Counted from the stretch's first letter, positions 1 to 4,578 are shown. The stretch: 5,308 nucleotides of DNA from Patescibacteria group bacterium (GCA_019246385.1 JAFAQP010000016.1:1-5308), one strand, 5' to 3'. Numbers and translations are program-made. The notes: generated by a model not told the origin, from the sequence alone.

Positions 1-842
1 ATATCGGCTTTCATCGAGAGTGCGTCATGAACGCCCGCATCAAAGGTATCGCGTATTTTTTTGTTATCTCGGGTCAGCATGCCGGCGGAAAGATGCCGGG
101 GCTGTACGCAGAGAAGCGTCGCGTGTTCCGAGGTAAGGCAGACGGACTCAGTCCTCGTGTCTCGCAATATCGCGTGCCGCAATCCTGTAGGTTTTGTCCA
201 GGCGAACAGTTCGTATAGGAATTTTCGCAATGCGCCGGCCTTCGTGCCTTCCGAACCGCTGTCCACGACTAGTATTTTTTTAGCGCCTTTTTCTATCGTG
301 AATCGGAGATGGTCCTCTAGCGTGGGGCCGAGTTCTCCGTCGATGAACATACCCCACGGCAAAGGCACTTTTTTCCCGTAAAAGAACGGGAGCGCTTTGC
401 TTGCGCGCAGCATCTCGAAAGGATCGATCTTGTCTTCGCGTCCAATGTATTTTGTTTCGCCGCTTCTCGCGTTCGTGACGGGTATGAAATATCGGATCGG
501 AGAAGCGCCAAGCGCCTGTATATCGAGCGGCTCTTGCTCCTTAAAGACGGCATCTATCAGATAATCGATATCGATAATGCGCCGAAGTCGCTTATACGAT
601 ATGAATCGGGGCGTCGATAATCGTTCGGTCCAGATGCGCCGCATGGCTTCGTATTGCTCCGGAATTTCAGTTGCGACGTAGAGCACGTTCGCGGCATTGC
701 CAGAGCTGCCTAAGACTATCTCCGGATTCCGGATACCGAGCTTCGCCGTTACGCCGTATAAGAACCCGGCCCCGTGAGCACTCCGCATTCCTCCGCCCGC
801 GCAAACGATAGCCGTTCCCTTCCTCGGCTGGATATACTCCAT
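1..842 (-). CDS. Patatin-like phospholipase, YjjU-like (C-terminus beyond window)
   Basis: The reading frame opens at ATG 842 (MEYIQPRKGTAIVCAGGG) and stays open to base 1, giving 280 residues with no stop, so the C-terminus lies outside the window. Patatins are Ser-Asp dyad lipid acyl hydrolases. The oxyanion-hole loop GGGMR is at residues 16-20, the nucleophile elbow GSSGN at 45-49 (Ser47), and the Asp motif FIDGE at 166-170 (Asp168), preceded by RASKALPFFYG, which matches RASSAIPGFY of E. coli YjjU as I remember it. The block YKRLRRIIDIDYLIDAVF (83-100) also matches the YjjU 'DLDWL' region. Two motif positions are unusual: the elbow is GxSGN rather than GxSxG, and the last motif is DGE rather than DGG/DGA. 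Family assignment is strong; activity and substrate are unknown. The gene is separated from its upstream neighbour by a terminator and has its own -10 box. A role in using host or environmental lipids is inference, based on the poor lipid synthesis of CPR bacteria. Confidence 0.85.
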   Translation of the reverse strand, partial: MEYIQPRKGTAIVCAGGGMRSAHGAGFLYGVTAKLGIRNPEIVLGSSGNAANVLYVATEIPEQYEAMRRIWTERLSTPRFISYKRLRRIIDIDYLIDAVFKEQEPLDIQALGASPIRYFIPVTNARSGETKYIGREDKIDPFEMLRASKALPFFYGKKVPLPWGMFIDGELGPTLEDHLRFTIEKGAKKILVVDSGSEGTKAGALRKFLYELFAWTKPTGLRHAILRDTRTESVCLTSEHATLLCVQPRHLSAGMLTRDNKKIRDTFDAGVHDALSMKAD

Positions 843-850
843 CGTTTTTT

Positions 851-856
851 AGTATA
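851..856 (-). promoter_or_regulatory. -10 box (TATACT) of the patatin gene, predicted near-leaderless
   Basis: On the minus strand TATACT (5/6 to TATAAT) is followed by eight bases (AAAAAACG) and then the ATG at 842. A start site 6-7 bases after the -10 box would leave only 0-2 untranslated bases. There is no purine-rich Shine-Dalgarno sequence. No convincing -35 is visible; the region 17 bases upstream is CTTTTA, inside the T tract of the preceding terminator. Confidence 0.55.
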
Positions 857-880
857 CAAGCACCGCTTGCTGCTAAAAGA

Positions 881-912
881 AAAACGCCCATCGAAAAATC
901 GATGGGCGTTTT
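881..912 (-). terminator. Rho-independent terminator after the CmpX-like gene (bidirectional shape)
   Basis: A perfect 14-bp stem (881-894 with 899-912, core ACGCCCATCGA) closes a 4-base loop. On the minus strand it lies 13 bases after the stop of the CmpX-like gene, and its 3' arm runs into TTTTTCTTTT, a classic terminator tail. On the plus strand the tail is only four T, so it would work less well in that direction, where no gene is seen. Confidence 0.9.
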
Positions 913-925
913 GAGGACAATGGAT

Positions 926-1612
926 CTAGCGAGGTCCTATATCGGAACGGAGTTTTTCCAAATATCGTGCTGCCGCATCCTGGCCTCCGAGGCCGAATGC
1001 AAGGCCGACGGCGAGCGATATAGCGATGACGATCCCCTGGAAGAGAGTAGTCACGAGCGTGGTCGCGACCTGAAGCTGCGCTAACGCGGCGAGAATAGTA
1101 AATATCCAGATCGCCCATTTCGCGACGGACCCGGCGAGATTCGCCGTTCGAACGCCGGCGGCGCGGGCGGCTCCGGCCACGACGTCTCGGGCAATTTCGG
1201 CTACGACGGCGCCGACAATTATCATCAGGACCGCGATAATGACCTGCGGCAGGTATGAAAGCACTACCGTCTCAAGAAATACATTGACCTGCTGGAGGTT
1301 CAGTATTTCAAGAGATGCCGTCAAGACCACTATGATGACGAACCATTTCACCAACCCTCCCAGCAAAGCTCCGGAGTTCAAAGTGAAGCCCGCCCGGGTC
1401 ACAGCATCATTGAGACCCGTTGTTCTCAGGCCCTCGTCGAGCTTTACAGCTTTTATCACCTGTTCGACTATCTTTCCCAATGCCGCTCCGATGAGCCAGC
1501 CGAGAATGAAAATTATAATCGCGAGGACAACCTTCGGAAGGAAAAGTATGATTCCCGTGCCGAGGTTATAGAAGGACTGCGTGAGGACGTCAGCCCATGA
1601 TTGTAGAACCAT
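926..1612 (-). CDS. Conserved TM-helix (CmpX/MscS-like) membrane protein
   Basis: The product has 228 residues with about five hydrophobic helices (roughly 19-45, 84-104, 119-146, 160-182, 190-208). It is built from two tandem repeats: LPKVVLAIIIFILGW (25-39) aligns with LPQVIIAVLMIIVGA (121-135), and the ALLGGLVKWFVII region (82-94) aligns with NLAGSVAKWAIWI (158-170). This is the layout of the conserved TM-helix family (Pfam TM_helix, CmpX-type), related to MscS channels. The C-terminal GLAFGLGGQDAAARYLEKL (203-221) resembles the pore-lining helix end of MscS-like proteins. The chain stops there, so the cytoplasmic MscS beta and alpha/beta domains are absent. A mechanosensitive or envelope-stress role is inferred from the family only. 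The start is ATG 1612, with no clear Shine-Dalgarno sequence. A strong terminator follows and a 123-base gap precedes, so it is probably monocistronic. Confidence 0.82.
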   Translation of the reverse strand: MVLQSWADVLTQSFYNLGTGIILFLPKVVLAIIIFILGWLIGAALGKIVEQVIKAVKLDEGLRTTGLNDAVTRAGFTLNSGALLGGLVKWFVIIVVLTASLEILNLQQVNVFLETVVLSYLPQVIIAVLMIIVGAVVAEIARDVVAGAARAAGVRTANLAGSVAKWAIWIFTILAALAQLQVATTLVTTLFQGIVIAISLAVGLAFGLGGQDAAARYLEKLRSDIGPR

Positions 1613-1735
1613 GATGGTATAAGTACGTACTAAAAATTAATAAATGGAATAATAATCGTGAAAAGAGCCTTTCCCCTTTCCCTGTAATGGTACCATCGGC
1701 CCGCTCGGGGAGGGAGCCGCATGTGCATAGCGCCT
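1613..1735 (-). other. Intergenic region upstream of the CmpX-like gene, with two palindromes
   Basis: This 123-base gap should hold the CmpX-like promoter. Going toward the gene on the minus strand it contains the perfect palindrome ATGGTACCAT (1687-1696), a purine tract AGGGAAAGGGGAAAGG (1684-1669), an AT-rich stretch, and the perfect palindrome AGTACGTACT (1622-1631). A weak sigma70-like pair is TTTTCA, 16 bases, TATTAA within the AT-rich stretch. Unlike three neighbouring genes, there is no good -10 box 8-9 bases before the ATG. The palindromes could be operators, but 10-bp palindromes can also arise by chance. Confidence 0.35.
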
Positions 1736-1745
1736 TCAGGGCGCT
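1729..1745 (-). other. Short hairpin spanning the regulator stop codon
   Basis: AGCGCC and GGCGCT form a perfect 6-bp stem around a 5-base loop, and the TGA stop at 1738-1736 falls in the loop and 3' arm region. No T tract follows on either strand, so it is not a normal intrinsic terminator. It might slow 3' exonuclease decay or be incidental. Confidence 0.3.
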
Positions 1746-2302
1746 TTACCCAAAATAACGCGGTTTTTAAATTCAAAAACGTCGCGCAGCAGGCGGTCAT
1801 GCGCCTCCACACGCTCGGAAAAGATCTGCGGCTCTAAGATAACGTACCGCAAGGGTAGAGCGGTTATGCGCTCTAATTTCATAACCGCCTTTCCCAGCCG
1901 GGGGTTTTGCGACCGCTTTGCGACTATAAGCAAATCGATTGCCGAGCGCTCTTCAAGCGCGAGGACTCCGGTCGCGACAATGAGGGCAACGCCCGAAACG
2001 CCCCGAAAAACGGAGAGAAGCGCGCGGTCGTCGGGAAGCGTGGTGTTAAGAAGCGATCGGAGCGGCTCATAAAACTCGTGGCCCTGATTGGCCGAATAAA
2101 GTTTCTTTTTTTTGCTACCGCGGAGCGTGAGTATGCCGATCTGCGCGAGGGCGCGCGCGTCACGCTCCGCGACATTTTTCGAGAGGCCGATAGCCGCTGC
2201 CGCTTCCGCTGCGGTTTTCCGCGACTCAGGATACAAAAGAAAAGACTTCAGCAATTTGATCCTGGCAGGGGCGGCGAAGATGCGCGATAGCTCCGTGAAC
2301 AT
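1736..2302 (-). CDS. Winged-helix regulator with degenerate nucleotidyltransferase-fold domain
   Basis: The product has 188 residues. Residues 1-75 form a winged helix-turn-helix: helices around 8-22 and 30-40, a recognition-helix region SKNVAERDARALAQIGIL (41-58), and a basic wing LRGSKKKKLYS (60-70). Residues ~100-186 look like a minimal nucleotidyltransferase (MNT) fold: strand VALIVATG (105-112), then SAIDLLIVAKR (120-130) where active enzymes have a DxDLLV motif, then LERI...LPLRYVIL and a C-terminal helix. The expected GS of the NTase loop is missing and only one Asp (Asp123) remains of the catalytic pair, so catalysis is unlikely; ligand or partner sensing is more probable. wHTH proteins with such a C-terminal half occur in archaea and CPR bacteria. 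The start ATG 2302 lies 8 bases after a strong -10 box, in which the promoter overlaps an inverted repeat suited to autoregulation. The target genes are unknown. Confidence 0.72.
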   Translation of the reverse strand: MFTELSRIFAAPARIKLLKSFLLYPESRKTAAEAAAAIGLSKNVAERDARALAQIGILTLRGSKKKKLYSANQGHEFYEPLRSLLNTTLPDDRALLSVFRGVSGVALIVATGVLALEERSAIDLLIVAKRSQNPRLGKAVMKLERITALPLRYVILEPQIFSERVEAHDRLLRDVFEFKNRVILGKAP

Positions 2303-2310
2303 GCCCGGCT

Positions 2311-2338
2311 ATTGTACCCATATTCAAAAGCTCCGCAA
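2311..2338 (-). promoter_or_regulatory. Promoter of the wHTH regulator (TTGCGG-16-TACAAT), near-leaderless
   Basis: On the minus strand TACAAT (2316-2311, 5/6 to consensus) is preceded at 16 bases by TTGCGG (2338-2333) and followed by eight bases (AGCCGGGC) and ATG 2302. The predicted transcript would begin 0-2 bases before the start codon. The -35 lies within the loop and stem of the inverted repeat 2323-2353. Confidence 0.6.
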
Positions 2339-2353
2339 TGCAGAGCTTTTGAA
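2323..2353 (-). terminator. Inverted repeat: rplL 3' hairpin overlapping the next promoter
   Basis: An 11-bp perfect stem (2323-2333 with 2343-2353; TTCAAAAGCTC / GAGCTTTTGAA) closes a 9-base loop whose centre GCAATGC can itself pair. It lies 28 bases after the rplL stop and has four T in its 3' arm, so it probably terminates rplJ-rplL transcription; the A/T-flanked symmetry allows action in both directions. It also covers the -35 of the regulator gene, so an operator role is possible. Termination is the better supported reading, though the T tract is short. Confidence 0.6.
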
Positions 2354-2381
2354 AGGCAACACTGAAAAATCTACCAGAGGC

Positions 2382-2807
2382 TTATCCGAGTTCGACTTTT
2401 CCGCCCGCTTCTTCTATTTTCTTTTTGAGTTCGTCGGCGGCGCCTTTGTCGACGTTCTCCTTCAGAACCGAAGGAGCCGCGTCCACGAGATCCTTCGCCT
2501 CCTTGAGGCCGAGACCAAGGGCTTCTTTTACGACTTTGATGACGGCGATTTTCTGCGCTCCCGCGTCTGCAAGTTTTACGGTGAATGTGGATTTCTCCTC
2601 CACCGGTTCTCCTGCCGCGGCAGGACCAGCAGCGGCAACCGCTGTCGCCGATACGCCGAAATGCGACTCGAACACTTTGACGAGTTCATTCAGGTCCATG
2701 ACGCTCATCTTCTCTATCTCGGAAACGATTCCTTTGAATTTTTCAGGCACTGCGTGGGCAGGCGCTTCCGCTTTCGGAGTCTCTCCTGCTTGTGTATCGT
2801 CTGCCAT
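2382..2807 (-). CDS. rplL: 50S ribosomal protein L7/L12
   Basis: L7/L12 forms the mobile ribosomal stalk that recruits translational GTPases (EF-Tu, EF-G, IF2, RF3). The 141-residue product has the N-terminal dimerisation domain at ~21-53 ([20 protein letters not shown]...), an Ala/Pro/Gly-rich hinge at ~54-70 and the globular C-terminal domain at ~73-141. The C-terminal domain carries the diagnostic [20 protein letters not shown] stretch (86-105), containing the lysines and hydrophobics that contact factors. The usual length is about 120 residues; the excess is a ~20-residue acidic, Pro/Ala-rich N-terminal extension ([20 protein letters not shown]). The first downstream Met (residue 34, MSVMDL) would remove part of the dimerisation domain, so the long start is preferred. 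The start lies 2 bases after the rplJ stop (TAACTATG) with no Shine-Dalgarno sequence, suggesting translational coupling. The gene is cotranscribed with rplJ and is followed by a hairpin. Confidence 0.97.
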   Translation of the reverse strand: MADDTQAGETPKAEAPAHAVPEKFKGIVSEIEKMSVMDLNELVKVFESHFGVSATAVAAAGPAAAGEPVEEKSTFTVKLADAGAQKIAVIKVVKEALGLGLKEAKDLVDAAPSVLKENVDKGAADELKKKIEEAGGKVELG

Positions 2808-2809
2808 AG

Positions 2810-3310
2810 TTATGATTGTTTTGATTTCGCCACCTCGCCGAGCGCTATTGCGAAGCGCTGGATGGGCGAATTGATAATGTTCACGAACATGCCGCGCAAG
2901 ACCGGCATCGGCGGAATGGTCGCGACTGCGACCATTTCTTCCCGCGAGAGGAAGCGGCCCTCTATCGCTCCGCCCAAAAAGACCAGCTTATCCTTGAACT
3001 TCTTAACGAAGGCCTGGAGAGCGCGCGCCGGCGCGGTTACATCCTCGCCTGCGGCGAGATAGGCCAGGGCCACTTCTCCGGGCAATGCCGGCATGGCACC
3101 CGCGTATCCTTTTTCCGAAAGCGCTTTCTCCAATAAGGTTTTCTTGACGACCGTATACCTAACGCTTTCCTTCCGCAAAGCGGCGCGTAATTCTCCTATT
3201 TCGGCGACCGTTATGCCCTTAAATCCGACATAGACTGACGAGGCCGTCTGCTCAAGAGCGTTCCGTATCGCGGAGAGTATTTCCTTTTTTTTGTCTTTTG
3301 TAAGAGCCAT
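2810..3310 (-). CDS. rplJ: 50S ribosomal protein L10
   Basis: L10 anchors L7/L12 dimers to 23S rRNA at the stalk base. The product is 166 residues, about the same as E. coli L10. The N-terminal RNA-binding domain shows [15 protein letters not shown], then [22 protein letters not shown] (25-46) and the family hallmark [13 protein letters not shown] (52-64). The C-terminal helix after ATIPPMP (130-136) has about 30 residues, as in E. coli, which is consistent with two L12 dimers; the stoichiometry is inferred from length. The start ATG 3310 follows a long T-rich stretch with no Shine-Dalgarno sequence. It is the first gene of an rplJ-rplL operon and is preceded by an L10 leader RNA, so autoregulation by the L10-L12 complex is expected. 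The genes on either side are not the L11/L1 or rpoB genes usual in other bacteria. Confidence 0.97.
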   Translation of the reverse strand: MALTKDKKKEILSAIRNALEQTASSVYVGFKGITVAEIGELRAALRKESVRYTVVKKTLLEKALSEKGYAGAMPALPGEVALAYLAAGEDVTAPARALQAFVKKFKDKLVFLGGAIEGRFLSREEMVAVATIPPMPVLRGMFVNIINSPIQRFAIALGEVAKSKQS

Positions 3311-3420
3311 GAAATAAAAATAACCCGTTTTATTGGCACGGGCTGGTCACAAAGATCGACCTCTTTGACTTCGGCAGGATTTACGAGCCTATTGGCTCAC
3401 CTGCTGTCTCCAGTCGTGCT
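3311..3420 (-). promoter_or_regulatory. L10 leader RNA (autoregulatory leader of rplJ-rplL)
   Basis: The minus-strand RNA contains the conserved pattern GGAGACAGCAGG ... AAATCCTGCCGAAG of the L10 leader family (Rfam L10_leader). Pairing supports it: GACT (3415-3412) with AGTC (3370-3367), an asymmetric internal loop GGAGACA/CGA where the kink-turn is expected, GCAGG (3404-3400) with CCTGC (3378-3374), and an apical hairpin GAGCC/GGCTC (3398-3394 with 3389-3385). In known cases the L10-(L12)4 complex binds this kink-turn element and represses its own operon. The leader would be about 110 nt from the predicted start near 3420 to the rplJ ATG. Confidence 0.85.
3324..3342 (-). terminator. Hairpin with U-rich tail just before rplJ, possible attenuator
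   Basis: CCCGT (3342-3338) pairs with ACGGG (3328-3324) around a 9-base loop and is followed by TTATTTTTATTT and then the rplJ start at 3310. The 5-bp stem is weak for a terminator, but its position at the end of the L10 leader suggests either a transcription attenuator or a structure controlling access to the start codon. A hairpin just upstream (GGTC 3361-3358 with GACC 3348-3345) could be an alternative fold. Confidence 0.4.
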
Positions 3421-3426
3421 TCGCAC

Positions 3427-3456
3427 AGCGTATCACGCATGCTGTACCGAAATCAA
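3427..3456 (-). promoter_or_regulatory. Candidate promoter of the rplJ-rplL operon
   Basis: On the minus strand TTGATT (3456-3451, 4/6 to TTGACA) is followed after 18 bases by TACGCT (3432-3427), which keeps the three most conserved -10 positions. Transcription would start near 3420, just ahead of the first paired segment of the L10 leader, which supports this location. The -35 lies inside the 3' end of the small membrane-protein ORF. Confidence 0.4.
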
Positions 3457-3534
3457 GACGAGAAAACCGAACATGATGATGACAGTGAATCCGAGAAGGA
3501 ACCTGAAGAATTCCGGTGTGAAGAGTTTCTTCAT
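3433..3534 (-). CDS. Putative single-pass membrane microprotein (33 aa)
   Basis: The ORF starts with MKKLFTPEFFRF and consists largely of one hydrophobic segment (about residues 12-30: FLLGFTVIIMFGFLVLISV) with two lysines at the N-terminus, as expected for a small inner-membrane protein with a cytoplasmic N-terminus. The ATG at 3534 overlaps the stop codon of the preceding small ORF in an ATGA arrangement, typical of translational coupling. It follows the TPR membrane protein in the same direction and ends just before the predicted -10 of rplJ. I do not recognise a family; it is not like SecE or another short translocase subunit. The hydrophobic composition favours a real gene, but at this length chance cannot be excluded. 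Confidence 0.45.
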   Translation of the reverse strand: MKKLFTPEFFRFLLGFTVIIMFGFLVLISVQHA

Positions 3535-3632
3535 AGGAAAAGGGAAAAAATTCTTTGCTCCCAGCGCTCCTTGGGAAAAGAACGCATGTTTTCTTTTCCT
3601 GCACCTCGCACGGCAATGGATATTTTTTTCAT
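3531..3632 (-). CDS. Putative small basic ORF between the TPR gene and the membrane microprotein
   Basis: This 33-codon ORF begins MKKISIAVRGAGKENM and ends in RIFSLFL, with eight Lys/Arg against three Glu. Its ATG lies 2 bases after the TPR stop (TAAGTATG), the same spacing as rplJ-rplL in this window, and its TGA overlaps the ATG of the next small ORF. That chain of tight junctions is the main support. An AT-rich 9-bp inverted repeat (3574-3582 with 3591-3599) falls inside it, so the stretch might instead be an untranslated structured 3' region of the TPR mRNA. No family is recognised and there is no Shine-Dalgarno sequence. Confidence 0.3.
   Translation of the reverse strand: MKKISIAVRGAGKENMRSFPKERWEQRIFSLFL
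3574..3599 (-). other. AT-rich hairpin downstream of the TPR gene
   Basis: GGAAAAGAA and TTCTTTTCC form a perfect 9-bp stem with an 8-base loop. Neither side is followed by a T tract, so it is a poor intrinsic terminator. It lies within the small basic ORF and may be a 3' stabilising structure for the TPR mRNA or incidental. Confidence 0.35.
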
Positions 3633-3634
3633 AC

Positions 3635-4471
3635 TTATTGCTGCGTCCGAGTCTGTTCGATGGGAAGCGACGATATTTCCTGATTGATTTCCGCAACGGC
3701 CGCTGCATCGTTGTTCGTCCGCGCCCGGGAAAGTGCCTTATTGAACGCAGCCTCCGCGTCCGCATAGTCGGCTTTGTCGCGGTAATAGAGCCCGAGCGTT
3801 TCATACGGCACCGAACTCGTGGCAAATTTCGCGCCCGCAGTATTCAGCGTAGCGACTGCAAGGGTCGTGTTTTGCTTATACGAATACTGGTACAGCTGAT
3901 AGAGGTTCATATATGCTTCAAGACTTTTCGGGTCGACCTGTATCGCCTGCTTGAAATACGATTCCGCAGTTCCGTACTGATGAAGGTCGAACTGATACAG
4001 TTTCCCCAAGTTCATGTACGCAAGCGGATTGCGGGGAGTCGCTTTCGTAAGGAACTGCCAGATGAGACGCGCGCCGGTAAAATCGTCCGCCTCATGGAAG
4101 TAAATAGCGAGATTGTACCAATCAGCGCTTACGTTCGGATTCTTTTTGAGCCGCGCCGACGTGTCTGCAATGTCTTTTGCGAGGACTACGCGCGCATCCG
4201 CAGGAACTGAAGCGGCAAAGACCGGCTTGCGGTCGAGATCGGGTTCTATCGAAGCCAGAGTCGATATGGGAACCTGGGAAATGGTATAGCCGGAAGTGGT
4301 GGCGTTGCCTTGCGTCGCCGTGGTGCTCGAGGATGTCTGCGGAGTTGTGGTGCTTTGTGAAAGAGATCCTCCTTTGGGATTCCCTCGGGTGGCGAAGTAC
4401 GCGATACCCAGCAGAAGCGCAAGGACTATGAGGACCGCGCCGCCGAATATATAGGTTCTGTTTGCCGGCAT
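3635..4471 (-). CDS. Membrane-anchored TPR-repeat protein
   Basis: The chosen start (ATG 4471, MPANRTYIFGG) gives 278 residues with an immediate N-terminal signal-anchor: TM helix at about 8-27 (IFGGAVLIVLALLLGIAYF), no clear cleavage site. A low-complexity Ser/Thr/Gln linker follows (about 37-62), then an extracytoplasmic TPR region of four repeats at roughly 117-149 (DWYNLAIYFHEADDFTGA), 150-183 (AYMNLGKLYQ...YFKQAIQVDP), 184-219 (degenerate) and 221-254 (VPYETLGLYYRDKADYADAE). TPRs scaffold protein-protein contacts; the partner is unknown. An in-frame ATG at 4546 would add 25 residues but would place the -10 box TACAAT and much of the terminator-proximal DNA inside the gene, so it is rejected. 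Extracytoplasmic TPR proteins with a Ser/Thr-rich stalk are common in Parcubacteria. Two small ORFs follow at operon spacing. Confidence 0.85.
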   Translation of the reverse strand: MPANRTYIFGGAVLIVLALLLGIAYFATRGNPKGGSLSQSTTTPQTSSSTTATQGNATTSGYTISQVPISTLASIEPDLDRKPVFAASVPADARVVLAKDIADTSARLKKNPNVSADWYNLAIYFHEADDFTGARLIWQFLTKATPRNPLAYMNLGKLYQFDLHQYGTAESYFKQAIQVDPKSLEAYMNLYQLYQYSYKQNTTLAVATLNTAGAKFATSSVPYETLGLYYRDKADYADAEAAFNKALSRARTNNDAAAVAEINQEISSLPIEQTRTQQ

Positions 4472-4480
4472 GATTTTCAA

Positions 4481-4486
4481 ATTGTA
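4481..4486 (-). promoter_or_regulatory. -10 box (TACAAT) of the TPR gene, predicted near-leaderless
   Basis: TACAAT is followed by nine bases (TTGAAAATC) and ATG 4471, predicting a leader of about 1-3 bases. No Shine-Dalgarno sequence is present. The -35 is weak (TTTTGT at a 17-base spacing). The box decides the start codon, since it lies inside the longer possible reading frame. Confidence 0.55.
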
Positions 4487-4548
4487 CCGCGGAATGACGT
4501 AAAACAAAAAGCGTACCGGATCACAAAAGACCAACATTCCCCCCAAAA

Positions 4549-4576
4549 CAAAAACCCCTCCGAAGAGGGGTTTTTG
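4549..4576 (-). terminator. Strong bidirectional terminator after the surface-protein gene
   Basis: A perfect 12-bp stem (4549-4560 with 4565-4576) of CAAAAACCCCTC type closes a tetraloop that reads C(UUCG)G in the minus-strand RNA, an exceptionally stable loop. The minus-strand tail TTTTTGTTTT completes an intrinsic terminator. It isolates the surface-protein gene from the TPR promoter 60 bases beyond. Confidence 0.95.
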
Positions 4577-4578
4577 CC

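Noticed and set aside
27..381. Two plus-strand frames near the window start
   Set aside because: Both are antisense to the patatin gene, whose motifs on the minus strand are unambiguous.
1669..1684. Purine-rich mirror repeat AGGGAAAGGGGAAAGG (minus strand), possible triplex or ribosome-binding tract
   Set aside because: It is too short for stable triplex DNA and is more than 50 bases from the next start codon, so it cannot act as a Shine-Dalgarno sequence.
1630..1725. Possible 32-codon ORF starting MHMRLPPRAG after the regulator
   Set aside because: It covers the expected promoter region of the CmpX-like gene, has no domain or tight junction with the previous stop, and is likely chance.
2112..3062. 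Long plus-strand open frame (316 codons) antisense to rplJ, rplL and the regulator
   Set aside because: It is a shadow of well-recognised ribosomal genes on the other strand; the translation is rich in Arg, Cys, Phe and Ser with no domain pattern.
3365..4210. Plus-strand open frame of 281 codons opposite the TPR gene
   Set aside because: It lies antisense to clear TPR repeats and the L10 leader, and its sequence is Arg-rich without family features.
4472..4546. 25-codon upstream extension of the TPR protein
   Set aside because: It would put a non-signal-like stretch before the signal-anchor helix and would include the TACAAT promoter element, so ATG 4471 is the better start.
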